In this document: piece after piece, positions 10,801-23,103 of the stretch
How the letters are laid out: every line of letters starts with the position of its first letter
Position numbering within the stretch: position 1 is the first letter of the stretch
DNA from: Pontederia crassipes
Taxonomy: Eukaryota > Streptophyta > Magnoliopsida > Commelinales > Pontederiaceae
Reading direction: 5' to 3'
Length of the DNA: 64,000 nt
NCBI GenBank assembly: GCA_030549335.1
Contig: CM060194.1
Span: 61,470,547-61,534,546 of the forward strand
Program-made: the position numbers and the translations under genes
Notes under the pieces: model-generated
Seen by the model: the letters and a program-made list of their open reading frames with translations, nothing else
The model's database searches: none
Told to the model about the DNA's origin: nothing

Positions 10801-13800
10801 CAACCAAGCCAACGAGCTTGGAAATCTGCACCTGGGGTGAAGCCTAAATCTCTTTTGGAGATTCAGCAGGAGGAGCAGTTAAGGGCGCAAAAGGAAGGGG
10901 CATCATCTGAAATTGCTCCATTAGTCACTCCAAGTAGTTTGGCAGCCCCTTGGGCTGCAGTTATCAACTCAGAAAATAAATCTAACAAAGCTACTAATCA
11001 AATGTTTAACAGTACATCTGCCCTGTCCACTTCTGAAAAAAATTTGAATGCAAATAGAAGCCAGTTACATGATTTATTGGCTGAAGAAGTTTTAGCCAAC
11101 ACTAACGAAGTAAATACAGAACAATTGGCTACAAAAGAAATGGTCCTAACAGCACCACTACATGTACCAGTTGTTTCCCAACTGGATCCGTCAACTGCTG
11201 ACGGTGATGACTTTGTTGAGGCCAAAGATACTAGAAAAAGTCGTAGAAAGGCTTCCAAATCTAAAGCTTCTGCAGTTAAAATCCCATCACCGGTTGGTTC
11301 TGTTGATACATCTGCTGCCCTAGTCCTTACTGACAAGGGAAAAAGTCACCGTCAGGTGCATCATGAGAAAGAATCATTACCTGCTCCTTCTTCTGGTCCA
11401 TCTTTAGGAGATTTTGTTCCTTGGAAAGGGGATCAGTCAAGTTCATCATCTACTCCAGCTTGGTCTTTGGATTCCGGAAAATCTCAGAAACCAACCTCTT
11501 TAAGAGATATTTTGAGGGAACAAGAGAAGAAAGCAGTTTCAATGCCACAACAGGTTCCAATCTCAGTTCCACTTCCTGCAAAGGTTCAATCAAATCGTTC
11601 TGGTCGCGGAAGTGGAGCTTCTTGGCAGGTTTCTGGGTCCTCTCCGTCACATCTTGTATCACCTAGCCAAATAAGTTCAGAAGTTGCAACTAGCTCAAGG
11701 CCTAAAGTTGAGGATGATCTATTCTGGGGTCCACTTGAACAACTAAAACCAGAACCCAAGCGGTATGCTCTTTGAACTTGCTTTTAGATTCTATTATTGC
11801 TAATACAAATCTATCCAATTTGAAGTTCCGTGTTACATCATTTTTCTATTTGTTGCTTTCGACACAATCTTTTGATTAAATTGACACCATTTGCCCGGAA
11901 ACCTTTTCTGTTTATGTAATCTGATGCCAATAATCTAAACATGGAACTTTCTCCATAAAAAGGATTGACAATGGAGTTCATAGATTCATTTTGTCTAGCT
12001 TTTATGTTTACCTATTGATATTTCTCTATTTTAAAAAAAATGTCTTCAACAGTAGCGTTACACGTTTTTGTTACATTGTCCAATAAAAGTAGCGCTGCTG
12101 CGTATCAATTTCTGTTTTTTTTCTCTGATATTTATAGTACATATGCTCTCTAGTGAAAAATAACGTGTTATATTTTCTGACATCCACAAAACACCCACAA
12201 ACTTGGTGGTCATCCTTTTTCCTCAAAAAAATTTTTCTTTTTCTGACATTCCTTGCTCACTTGTAGGTATTGTTGTTCCATGTTCTGGTACATTAGATCA
12301 ATCTTCCTTCTTTGTTCAACTCCTTACTCTACACTCGAACTCCATTTCTTGCCATTTCAGGCCAAGCCAAAGCTTTTCATGCTCACTGATGTCACTAAGC
12401 TTAGCTTGGTTATCTCAGAATTTTTTTCTCATGTTTCATTTTATTATTCATGTACCTTTGTTTCCCCTGTGATTTTGATGATTTATTCCTAATTTCATGT
12501 TGTTTCTGCTTGCCATCTTTTATTCGTGCATAACCATTTTCCTGCTTGTCAAATTAGTTGTATACAGCACTACATGAGCTGTTGTTAATATATTATTTTA
12601 GATAGTTACTTTACTTTCTTCCTACTGGATCCGATTAATTAGCTGCCTTTGTGAAATTGTATGTCTTATCCTTTATCCTGATTCGCTTTCTTTCGCCTCT
12701 GCTTTAAGTTTATATCTATGATTTCTACTCATGCAGTTATGCAGGTCACTAGTGTTAAAATACTCTATGAATCTTGAAATAACATTTGAAGTTTCCAGCG
12801 AAGTTCTGTGTATAATTACAGTTTTCCTAATGCTATATTAAAAAATTGAAACTGGATCATACATTACTTACTACAGATGTAGTATTTCTCACTTCTTGCA
12901 TCATGAAAATTGGCAAACAAGCTAAGGGATTGCTTCTCTGTTTGGCATCTCAGGGATGCAGATCATGATCTTAGCTGCAGTTCAACCTTTTCTGGTTGCC
13001 AAGTTAATAATTTAAATTCACTTTTTATTCTATTGAATTGTTTCTTTTGTACTTTTGCTAAGCATTCAATTTCTTTTATCTATTTGAACTTTATTTGGTT
13101 TTGATAGCTATATTTGATTAATTGGTAACTGTTATACTGTCTGCAATGTTGGGCCATCTATCTCATGATTACAGGTCTGGTGTCCTTGTTTATCTAACTT
13201 GATGTGTTATCCATAAGTCAGTGTTATCTTTTCTCTATTTCATGTCTCAGGCTTGCTCTAAAATGGTGCATTTGTATGCATAATTTTGATCGCTAAATTA
13301 TTTTGTTTTTAAGCAGGTTGGATTTCCCATCGCTTTCTAGTGCAGGCAGTTTAGGACTTAAAGGAGGCCCTGCAAAAGGGGCCCCTGGAGCACCAAGTCG
13401 AGGGAAGCCTTCTGGTGAAGTTTTAGTGGACAATCCTCTCTCCACAACAGTTGCTTCCAGTAGGGCAGCTTCCAAAGGGAGGGTGGATTCTGTGATGAAA
13501 TCTTCTGGTAAAGTTATTGAAACGATCTCACATTATTCAGAAAGATATTACATTAAGCCTAATATGATCTTTTTCACTCTTATTTTCAGAGGCATTGGAT
13601 TTCAGGAATTGGTGTCAGAATGAGTGGGTCAAGCTTACAGGCACCAATGGTAAATATTCTCATGTCAAATCTAAACCTAATATATTTTCTTTTCAACGGT
13701 TCAAGTTTTTATTCTATTGCATGAATAAACAGCTAGTAATTCAGTTGTGAAATCATTGCAGATATAAGCTTTCTAGAATTTTGCATTAAGCAGTCTACCT

Positions 13801-14153
13801 CGGAAGCTGAAATGCTACTGAGAGAAAACCTTGGCTCGTTGGATCGCAACCACGAGTTCATTGACAAGTTCCTGAACTACAAAGAGTTCTTGTCGCCTGA
13901 TGTGATTGAGATCGCCTTCCAGGCCCAAAAGAGCAACATCTCATCAAGTGATAGTAAAAGACGTGGAAACTCTAACCTAACAGTCAGTAGAGATGACGAT
14001 GGAGGTCCGGATGACAGAAATGATGAGACAGCCCGAGGGGGAGGAACTAAGAAGAAGGGTAAGAAAGGGCACAAGGTGAGTCTGTCAGCTTTAGGCTTTA
14101 ACGTAGTTAGTAACAGGATAATGATGGGTGAGATCCAAAGCATCGAGGAGTGA
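4809..14153 (+). CDS. EXA1: EXA1-like GYF-domain protein (GIGYF homologue)
   Basis: Ten coding exons join in frame: 4809-4881, 5695-5768, 5995-6909, 6995-7109, 7189-7254, 8001-8831, 8996-11762, 13317-13507, 13590-13649, 13762-14153, giving about 1,827 residues. The start is chosen because MADRNSADSRR...VDPPPHQNP joins HESDNDPIPLSPQWLLP, the conserved plant EXA1 N-terminus. Next come an Arg-rich WDRWREEER region, an eIF4E-binding motif YTRMKLL (Y-x4-L-hydrophobic, about residues 306-312), the GYF domain (about 552-610: LYYKDPQGQIQGPF, GWFEAGYFG), then PPPGF, a Gln/Leu-rich tract (about 903-975), Lys/Ser-rich linkers and the family C-terminus ending GFNVVSNRIMMGEIQSIEE. Arabidopsis EXA1 (also MUSE11/PSIG1) is a translational regulator that binds eIF4E-type factors and affects potexvirus infection and NLR immunity. 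Exon 7 carries a 21-residue tandem duplication. Intron 7 is about 1.55 kb and holds nothing obvious. Confidence 0.93.
9418..9543 (+). repeat. in-frame 63-bp tandem duplication within the EXA1-like gene
   Basis: Copies at 9418-9480 and 9481-9543 differ at only four positions and each encodes 21 residues beginning GTSQIGFG and ending SLATNQSS (residues about 833-874). The few differences suggest a recent duplication within the disordered region after the GYF domain. Confidence 0.9.
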
Positions 14154-14616
14154 GTAGGGCTGAATGTTTCAGAGTGTAAATAGCATTTGCCTTGTCGACC
14201 GCCTGTACATTTTATTCATCAGTCTTTTTTTGGGAGATGGGGGGTCAGATGTTTTGAGCTCTCTTTATTTAGGGCATATCAGTAGACAGTTTGGACAGTT
14301 GAGTTCTGAGCTCTGCAATTTTGTCTTAACAGCCTTTTGCTAGCATTGAAAACAAAAGTCAGTTGGATTATGTCCGGTTGAATTTTGTTTGAAATTATTT
14401 ATTGCCGTTATTTTGCAAATGTTTCTTTTCTTTTAAGATTGTGGAGATATCTTATGGAAAAAAAACCTATAACTCTTAGTGACATTTTGTGGATTTAACT
14501 CGTCCCAGTACTGGTGACTGATGTTGATGGTATTCGTTTCCTCTGGCTGGCATGTCACCAAACTTGAAATTCCATTTTTATTTATCTGATATTCCAATTT
14601 ACTTGTTTTCTTTTTT
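14154..14616 (+). other. 3' untranslated region and flank of the EXA1-like gene
   Basis: T-rich sequence following the stop codon. A polyadenylation site is expected here, but no single strong AATAAA stands out. No further gene is seen. Confidence 0.4.
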
Positions 14617-14844
14617 AACAACAACAACAAAGCCTTATCCCACTAGGTGGGGTCGGCTACATGGATCATACGACGCCATTCCGCTCTATTAGTAACCAAA
14701 CCTTTCGGTATATTATTCACCAATAGATATATTCGTTGATCCATGTTCATAAGATTTGACATGATTTTATGTTGGCTGTCGGGGCCTAACACAATCCTTC
14801 TCCTTTATTCGGGCTTGGGACCGGCTATAAAATATAGGCGGAGT

Positions 14845-14845
<1 letters not shown>
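14617..14845 (-). mobile_element. short non-autonomous element made of the two RTE LINE ends
   Basis: On the minus strand it starts with AACTCCGCCTATATTTTATA, identical in position to the LINE 5' end at 18915. It keeps about 120 bp of that end, then jumps directly to the last 110 or so bp of the LINE 3' end, finishing in (TTG)n. The junction AATAGAT/ATATTCG corresponds to LINE positions near 15859 and 18797 with about 2 bp of shared sequence, so about 2.9 kb is missing. It has several differences from the nearby LINE, so it is not a recent local copy. It resembles a SINE that borrows a LINE tail. No clear target-site duplication; the 5' flank is a (TA)n run. Confidence 0.8.

Positions 14846-14872
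<27 letters not shown>
14845..14872. repeat. (TA)n microsatellite
   Basis: Pure TA run directly abutting the 5' end of the LINE-derived short element; it may mark or obscure the target-site duplication. Confidence 0.8.
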
Positions 14873-14876
<4 letters not shown>

Positions 14877-15744
14877 TAATGAAGGTGTGAAGCGGATCCA
14901 TCCTCATCCCCTCAGATCAAATCTTATCGGATATCGCCAAGATTTAATCTAGCGGTTGAGGATTTCCTAAATGGCAGCAGGTTGCTGTGGCTTTCGTCGG
15001 TCGCCCTCGCCTTGCTGGAGATCGAGAGAGGGAGAGAAGAGATCATCGAGAGAGGGAGAGAAGAGATCTGAGAGAGGGAGAGAGCGAGGTCCAGGTTGCC
15101 TCGCCGCCGATTGTCCTCCCTGTCATATTTTTAATTTTCAGGTTGTCTCCTCAACTCCCCCGGGTCGCCTCTTCAAGCCTAACCATTCTTCAGAGTCGAA
15201 GAACAATGGAAAAAAAAGCCAGTTGCTTCTTTAAATGCTTTTGGCACTATATTTAATTATTATTGTGTGACATTTATTTAAAATGGTTGTGATTCGCGAT
15301 TGGAACTATTCATTACATGAAATAGACTGAATAATCTACCCATGGGAACTGCCCTGGAATTTGATAGTAACAATTACAAAGTCAAGATATGATAGTACAA
15401 TTACAAAGTCAATGCGAATGATTTGAGTGATTTAACGAGGCATTCATTTGATCAAACCCATAAATAACTTTTTGCTAATTAATTACTTAGTTAAATGATG
15501 AAAAGTATCAGCTCCCTCCGGTGGATCAAACTACAGATCTTGATTTTAACATAGTGAAAATTGCATAGTAATTTTGTCATTGGAAGCAATTGGCCCGTTT
15601 TAGTGGGAATGAAACTTGAACGTTACCTTTTAGCTGTAATGTAATGGCAGTAAAATTTTCTTACAGTGAGAACTGAATTCACCGAAAAATGAGAGCCATC
15701 CAAAATATAAATGAGTTGCGATACTAAATTTACCATGAAGGCAT
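14873..15744. other. intergenic stretch with a purine-rich tandem repeat
   Basis: A GC-richer patch at 14890-15200 includes about three tandem units of roughly 24 bp built on GAGAGAGGGAGAGA (15021-15085). An ATG frame (14971-15234) covers it but has low-complexity composition and no recognisable domain. The rest is AT-rich with no gene seen. Confidence 0.4.
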
Positions 15745-16265
15745 AACAACAACAACAACAAAGTCTTATCCCACTAGGTGGGGTCGGTTACATGGATCAT
15801 ACGACGTCATTCCGCTCTATTAGTAATCAAACCTTTCGATATATTATTCACCAATAGATCTTGCTCTATTAGTTCGCCAAATGTCCGCCTTGACCTCCCT
15901 CTCCCTCTTTTAATCGGACTTCAAATTATTTGATCTACTCTTCTTACTGGCGCATCTAATGGTCTTTTCTAAACATGACCAAACAATCTCAAACGATTCT
16001 CTACCATTTTCTCACTAATAGGAGCCACTCCGACTCGTTCACGTATATGGTCATTCCTAATCTTATCTAATCTTGTATGACCACACATCCATCTCAACAT
16101 CCTCATTTCGGCTACCCCCACTTTACGTTCATGTTGTCCCTTCATAGCCCAACATTCACTACCATATAACACTGCTGGCCTTATAGCAGTACGATAGAAT
16201 TTTCCTTTAATTTTATTGGGTACTTTTCTATCACAAAGAACTTCAGTGGCTTTCCTCCACTTACA

Positions 16266-16910
16266 TCAACCAGCTTGAATTCTATGATTAACATCGTCAT
16301 CAATCTCACCATCTTGTCTTACAATTGATCCTAAATATTTAAACTTTGTCACTTGAGAAATTATATTCTCTCCTAGCCTAACTTTCAAATCGTCTCTAAG
16401 TTGTTTATTTGTGAAATTGCTATGCATATATTCTGTTTTATTCCTACTTAAACGAAAACCCTTTGACTCCAACGTATTTCTCCATATTTCTAATTTTATA
16501 TTAATCTCTTCTCTTGAATCCGCTAAAAGTACTATATCATCCGCAAATAGCATGCACTTAGGTACCTCCTCTGTGATACTCTCGGTTATAGCATCGATAA
16601 CTAAGTTAAATAGATACGGGCTTAAAGCTGATCCTTGATGTAGGTCAATTCCTATAGAAAATTCATTTGTCTCACCTCCGGGTGTCATAACCCTAGTTAA
16701 TGCCCCATCGTACATATCTTGTATTACCTTAATGTAGGCAACACTCACCCTCTTCTTTTGCAAGGCTTTCCAAAGTACATCCCTTGGTACCTGATCATAC
16801 GCCTTCTCTAAGTCAATGAAAGCCATATGTAAGTCTCTTCTCCTATTTCGATACTTCTCCATCATCCCCCTTAGTAAATAAATCGCCTCTGTAGTGGATC
16901 TTCCTGGCAT
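16266..16910 (-). pseudogene. LINE reverse transcriptase remnant
   Basis: A 214-codon open piece of a non-LTR reverse transcriptase: MPGRSTTEAIYLLR, the AFIDLEKAYDQVPRD block (motif A), GSALSPYLFNLVID (motif B) and the catalytic FADDIVLLAD (motif C), followed by KTEYM and KYLGSIV. The N-terminal fingers region lies in other frames upstream with stops. A further coding piece at 16172-15969 (LYGSECWAMKGQHERKVGVA) is the conserved region after the RT in this clade. The whole RT is broken, although the catalytic aspartates remain. Confidence 0.88.
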
Positions 16911-17842
16911 GAACCCAAATTGTCTCTCAGAAATACTAGTCTACATTCTCAATCTATGCTCAATCATTTTTTCTCATAATTTTATTGTGTGACTCATAAG
17001 TTTAATCCCTCTATAATTTGCACAATTCTGAATATCCCCTTTATTTTTGTAAACAGGAGCTAATGTACTTAATCTCCAATCATTAGGCATCTTTTTCGAC
17101 CGTAAAATCTCATTAAATAGTTTACATAACCACAACACACATTTTTCTCCTAAACATTTCTAAACTTCAATCGGTATACCATCCGGTCCAACGGCTTTAT
17201 CATTCTCCATTTTCTTAAGAGCTTCGCTAACCTCCGAGACTCTAATTCTACGATAAAATGACCTATTAAGCTCACATTCGCTAACTGTCAAGTCCTCCAA
17301 ATCACAACGGGAACCCTCACATCCATCGTTAAATAGCTTATAGAAATACTATTTCCATCTGTTCTTAATATCTCCTTCAGTAACTAAAACCTTGCCAACT
17401 TTATTTTTTATGCATCTTACTTGATCCAAATCTCTCGACTCCTTCTCTTTATTCCTTGCAATCTTGTAAATCCTTTGTTCACCAGCCTTTGTCCTTAACT
17501 CCTTATAAAACTCCTCATATGCTTTAGCACGAGCATCACTAACTGCCTTCTTAGCCTTCTTTTTCGCCAAACGATACTTTTTTCAATTGTCAGAACTATT
17601 GTCCAAGTGTATCGCCTTAAAATAATTCTTCTTATTACGCACCTTTTCTTGGACCTCCTCATTCCACCACCAAGTCTCCTTATCTCGTGGTCCAAAACCT
17701 TTTGATTCTCCTAAAATGGCTTTAGCAACCATTTCAACCTTTTTTGCCACATTCTCCCACATGATACTAGCATCTCCTTCTAGCTCCCACACACTTTCCT
17801 TTAATAACTTACTTCTAAAAGTCTCTCGCTTCTCCCCTTTAA

Positions 17843-18862
17843 CTACCACCACTTGATCTTTCGATCAAAAACTGTTCGAGATTTTGGTTTTATACATTTC
17901 ATTTGCATATCAAGAACTAACAATCTATATTGTGTAGTCACCCCATGCCCAGGAATTACTTTGCAATTAGTACAGCGTCTTTTATCAGTATTTCTTGTCA
18001 AGAAAAAATCGATTTGAGACCTATGAGTTCCACTTTTGTATGTGATTAAATGTTCATCTCTCTTCCTAAAATAAGTATTGATAATCTTAAGGTCGTATGC
18101 TAAAGAAAAATCAATAATAGTTTGTCCTTCCTCATTCAACTCCCCAAAACCAAAACCACCATAAACCCTTGCATGTGGTCCTGCCTCTTTACCAACATGT
18201 CCATTAAGGTCTCCCCCAATATAAACTTTCTCGGTTGTTGGTATACTTTCCATCAAACCCTCCATATCTGCCCAAAACTTCTCCTTGAGATGTGATTCTG
18301 CTCCTACTTGGGGTGCATATGCACTAATAATGTTCATAGTCTCCTTTCCAATAATTACTTTCACGGATATGATTCGATACTCAATCCTTTTAACTTTCAC
18401 AATATTCTTCTTCCATTCCGCATCCGCGATAATACCAACACCATTCCTTCCATTTACCTTACCTGTGTACCAAAGTTTGGAACCATTTAACCTAATATCT
18501 TTACTTCCCTCTCCTACCCATATAGTTTCTTGCAAGCATAAGATACTAATCTTACGCTGGTCCATTACTTGTGCCACCTCGAGGCGCTTCCCATTCAACG
18601 TCCCAATGTTCCAAGAACCTAATCTGACTTTAGTCTCATGAATTAGCTTCTTTAACCGCCTCCGTCCATTAAAGTGCGGTAGCCCTTGCTCATTTAACAC
18701 TGCATTCAAGCGAGGATGCAGCGGCTCTTGCTCTCTTATCACTGTACCCGAGCTGTACAGCGCGTTACTTACGGGTAACGACCTAGCATTAACACAATAT
18801 ATTCGTTGATCCATGTTCATAAGATTCGACAGGATTTTATGCTGACTGTCGGGGCCTAACAC
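17843..18862 (-). pseudogene. LINE endonuclease (EEP domain) remnant
   Basis: A 339-codon open frame with exonuclease/endonuclease/phosphatase-type motifs in order: GSWNIGTLNG, LCLQETIW, a GGDLNGHVG block (the GDxN motif), SQIDFFLTRN, and VTTQYRLLVLD near the end. In active members the last motif normally carries a catalytic histidine (QHRLL). Here the codon at 17927-17929 is tyrosine, so nicking activity is probably lost. The frame shifts just downstream near 17850. Plant genome annotations often label this domain 'craniofacial development protein 2-like'. Confidence 0.88.
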
Positions 18863-18913
18863 AACCCTCCTCCTTTATCCGGACTTAGGACCGGCTATAA
18901 AATATAGGCGGAG

Positions 18914-19013
18914 TTAAAGGGTTGACAAATCTACAACATATAATAAAAATAGGCATGAACCCGGAAAAATAATTTTATTAAAGGGTTGACAAATCTACAA
19001 CATATAATAAAAA
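18914..19013. repeat. 36-bp direct repeat at the LINE 5' boundary
   Basis: TTAAAGGGTTGACAAATCTA and the following 16 bp occur identically at 18914-18949 and 18978-19013, 64 bp apart. The first copy begins at the last bases of the LINE 5' end. The identity suggests a local duplication during or after insertion. Confidence 0.85.
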
Positions 19014-20245
19014 AAAGTTGGGACAGATCTCCGACACAACAAGAAAGAAAGAAAACAAATAGTTTTATTATCATGAAAATAATTTCATATTTACATGGCG
19101 ATAGTCATTATCACCGGCAGGATTAGCAAAAGGTTTCCGATATAAATAAATCAAGCTTACCCCCCTATAATGACGCCCTGCTCGTTCTGCCGCAACATGC
19201 CCTAACGTGCAAAAGGACATCCACTCACAAGCCGCACAACAATCAGGTGCATTGGCGCCGAGTTTCCGACCGTGGGCACCGACGTCGATCGCAAGCATCA
19301 TTTGCCTAGTCAGAATGATCATGTGTTATTCATTCGAGCAAGTCGTCACATAACATATCTAGTCGTGAAAGCTAAAGTGTCACGTTGCGTTGAGAAGAAT
19401 GTCCTCTTCACAAAATTTCATTACACATGTAATCGGTTAATTTGAAGTATTCATATCACATTTAGAAACTATCGTCATGACAACTTGGCATACACATTCA
19501 TGCGTAGCATTGTACACATGACTAGTTCTTCCCCAAACCCTTATATATTTTATTATTTCTATTTAATGCAGTCAACCTTCTTAATTATAGTACATGTTCC
19601 TTGAAGGTAGGGTGACAATCTGCATTGCTGACTCTTTTCGATGTCTCACAATTTTTTGGATGACCTTTCGAATGCCAATTGCTCAAGTGACTGCATTGCT
19701 ACCTCAATGCGCTTGTGCCAACGACTCGTCGAACACTTTCACTATGCCCATGACCGGAAGCCTATAAAAGTGATCCAAATTGCTGGACAAGAGTCCTTTT
19801 GTTTTATAATCGAAATAGACTTGACCCTGTTTGGTTAAGCTTACAAAACGCTTACAAGGAAGTTTAAAATTATCTCAATGTTAAACTTAGAATGTGTTTG
19901 CTAAGGAGATGTAGAATTTACTTAAAGTAATTTCAACCAATAAATTGCTTATCAACACTTAAATATATTGATTATTTTTATCAACTAAATCAAATGGACT
20001 TCGTTAACTGCCCCACTTAATCGTGGCATGTGGTTATAACAAAATTAGAACGTCCATTTCTTCCTATTCTATATATCATCCATTTATTCCGATTTAAACC
20101 CAAACAAAATTATAACGCCTCAATTTTTTAGTAATTATTATTTGATAAATAACACGCCACTGATTATTATTATTATATATATTTAAATGAAAACCAATAA
20201 TAACTCTTCAAAGATATTTTTTATGACCTTGACCCTAGGACTCTT
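19014..20245. other. intergenic stretch without a supported gene
   Basis: A GC-richer patch (19080-19330) has an 83-codon minus-strand frame with CCAACEWMSFC, and 19641-19838 has a 65-codon plus-strand frame. Neither matches a family I recognise, and they may be decayed gene or transposon pieces. The remainder is AT-rich. Confidence 0.35.
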
Positions 20246-20302
20246 TATCTATCTATTATCTCTCTCTCTATATATCTATCTATTATCTCTCTCTATATAT
20301 AT
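20246..20302. repeat. tandem TATCTATTATCTCTCTC repeat
   Basis: Two tandem units of roughly 28 bp, each made of TCTATCTATTATCTCTCTC followed by TA repeats. Confidence 0.7.
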
Positions 20303-20929
20303 AATGTCCCAACCTCATGCCCTCCTGTCCTGCACCAAGCAAAAATAGTGATTTATGTCCTCGCTCATAGGGGTTCTCCACTTTCCCCTTCTCCATTCAT
20401 GCGATAATTTGTATGTGCACGTGAGGCAAGATGATATGATTAAAGATAAATTAATAGTTATTATTTTATTATTTATCATACTTTTTATGACAATGATGGG
20501 ACGGATTAATACTTAAAATATCTATTTCTCCAATACAAGTAAATCATCTCTACTCCAAATAAAACGGCAAACGACGAGTCAATTAACAGCTTTACAAAGA
20601 GCTAAAATACATTCATATGTATCTCCTAAGAAATCATTCACCCACAACGCTAGACATGATAATAGATCATACGAAATTTAGTGCAAACAACAAGTTATTG
20701 AACACGTATTATGTGTGCTTCAATTCTATAGTAAAAGATAAGTTATCAGAGTAATAATATTACTGAAACTAATTATCCTTCTTACAAATTTGCAATCTAA
20801 TATCGAAAATAGCATTACTCATAAAAAAAATAATAAACGAGGGGAGGGGGTAAAGCGGACAATATTCTGCAAAGCATAGGTGAGCTGCTGCACTACTCTG
20901 ATATTGAAAGACACATTTTTATGTAACAC

Positions 20930-21293
20930 CCCTGCATGATTTTCTAACGCATCATATCAAGCTAAGGTCATGTTCTCATATATATTCAGCATATCTCTCG
21001 TGACTTGTGCATGTAAAATTAATTCAAAACATACCTCATGCATCCTTCCCTCTTAAGGGATTCGACGTCCTTGTTGAGTGATTGCATCTCACTATGCACA
21101 GAGGCTCACACAGAGTGACTCTAATATCATATGTAACATCCTTTTCCTTGCATAGGATATTGTCCGCTTTAGACCTTGACCCACATGATTTTCTAACGCG
21201 TCCTATCAAGTCAAGGCCATGTTCCCATATATACCAACATTTCTTTCGTGACTTGTGCATGTAGGAATAATCTAAAACATGCCTCATGCATCA
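20930..21293. repeat. two diverged direct repeats of about 115 bp
   Basis: The unit running from CATGATTTTCTAACGC through CGTGACTTGTGCATGTA to CCTCATGCATC occurs at about 20935-21043 and again at 21183-21292, with roughly 80% similarity by eye. The segment between them contains ATGTAACATCC and GATATTGTCCGCTTTAGACC, sequences of the type seen in plant repetitive DNA. Family not identified. Confidence 0.6.
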
Positions 21294-23103
21294 CAACATT
21301 AGAAACAACATTATGAGCTAAAATAATTCAGTAAGTCGATAACGTTACCATCTAATCAATTCGGGGAGGCTTGAAAAGATATGCCATAATTATAATATCA
21401 CAATTAGTATTTTCATATATATATAATATATATACAATTTTCTAATCAGAATCATCACACTCTAATTGTAGTCAATATCATTTAAATCATATCAAACATA
21501 TGTATGCAAATACAACACTTTCATATGAATGAACAGATCACCAACTGATTAATTTGTATAGTCGATAAATGGTTTTTAGAGGTGGCCATATGCATAATCA
21601 AAAGAAATAGAAAAGTTTAATTAACTCCATCGATAACAATGTTCAAACAGTTTTTCCTTATTAAATAGAATTCAAAATCTCTATTACAACAAATATTAAA
21701 CTATAAAAATAAAATAAAAAAGCATCCAAGTCTCTTTTATCCTTTAGGACCTGTGGACCGTTGCACAACACAAATGAAGAGTTATTGCACAACTTTTATC
21801 CTTTGATTGATCTTTAGATTTCAAAGTCTCTTTCTCTACAATATGGGACAACTCCCTAGGCTGCAAGCACAAACTTTTTTGCTTCTGAAGTCTCTTATTT
21901 ATAGTCTCCAGGGTTCTTTAGGGGTTCCATAGAGTTTTGAGACAACAAGTAAATTCAGATTAGACTTCAATTGGATTGTTAAACTACTCAATTCATTCCT
22001 CTTTTGAGTAACTACGATCCCGATAAATCCTTAAAAAATTAGGTAACATTCTAGAGTCTTGGTGTAATAAAAAATCTTCTAAAATATCAATCGACAAAAA
22101 GGCAAAATTAATGGCCAATAATGTGCATTTCACAGCCTGAACAAACCTTGAGTCGGAGTGTATTCCATAATGGCCCATGATGATGTGATAACGTCTCGTA
22201 ACTCGGCTTGATTCAGTTCGGAGCTTCTGTACATGTCATGCCTTCAGAATCACGACTCGTAAGTTTTCCTTGCTATGATCATTATATGTTGTTCACGGTC
22301 TGTAATGATTTTTTCCCAATTTCGATTGCTTCTTCACGGTGCGTGAGATGCTGAAATAGTCGTATCATCTCTTATCACGGGTTGCTAAAAGGAATTTATG
22401 ACTCGTAAACTTTCCTGAGCTCTTACGACCATTATGTGAGCATCGTGATAGTAACATTACACCCCACAATATTAGTGTGTTAATCTTCAGTCCATTATGC
22501 GAGTACCATGAGTTTTCAGTAATGGCCTGTTATACTTAACTTCCATCTTTTGTATGTGTCGTAAAGACACTACAACGACCCGTTAAAGATTACTATTGCT
22601 GACAATAAGCTTTTGTGAGACCCCTTAAAAACTTGTGCTCTACTTCTACTGCTGGCGTGGCCATTAGGAGCTATTTACGACTGATAAATTTCGAGGCCAT
22701 GTTAGTGACACATATGCTACGGCTCGTTACAATCACATTTTTAATTGATCCTCGACCATTTTGTTCCATTTTCACTCCAAATTTTTCTCGAGGAATTTTA
22801 CCCATTATAGTCACATTTTAAATTTATCTTTGACCATTTATATTCCATTTTGCTCCATATTTTTTCATAAGGATTTTTTTCACCAAATGTAATGGATTTT
22901 CTTGCAAACACACACCTAGGTCTAGGTGTTTGCCTATTTGAAAAGGAAATAAATGTAAATAATTAAATAATGCATGCTATGGAAAAATTATTAAAATAAA
23001 AATAAATGTTGTAAAATGCATCCATCAGAATGTTTTTTCTTATCTATTCTCTTTTTCATTGATATCCAATATATTTCACGTTCATGACTCCATCAACCTT
23101 TGG
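21294..23103. other. intergenic, probably decayed repeat DNA
   Basis: 21294-22150 is AT-rich with no gene. From 22160 to about 22850 base composition is more balanced and short phrases recur (CGACTCGTAA near 22254, TGACTCGTAAA near 22399, TTACGACTGATAAATTTC near 22674; CTCGACCATT and TTGACCATTT), suggesting an old unclassified repeat. No open coding region is supported. Confidence 0.35.

Larger units (their letters stand above)
15745..18915 (-). mobile_element. RTE-clade LINE, both ends present, frames broken
   Basis: The element is 3.17 kb, the expected size for an RTE LINE. Its 5' terminus at 18915 (AACTCCGCC...) is confirmed by the identical terminus of the short element at 14845. Its 3' terminus at 15745 is a (TTG)n tail on the minus strand, preceded by the CCGACCCCACCTAGTGGGAT block shared with the other tails in this window. 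Order on the minus strand: apurinic-type endonuclease (18862-17843), linker (17852-17349), reverse transcriptase (16910-16266) and a C-terminal segment (16172-15969). At least four frameshifts or stops separate these, so it cannot make a single polyprotein. No convincing target-site duplication is seen; a 36-bp flank repeat lies directly at its 5' end. Confidence 0.9.

Noticed and set aside
14971-15256. 87-89-codon plus-strand frames
   Set aside because: They span a purine-rich tandem repeat and have Arg/Glu low-complexity composition.
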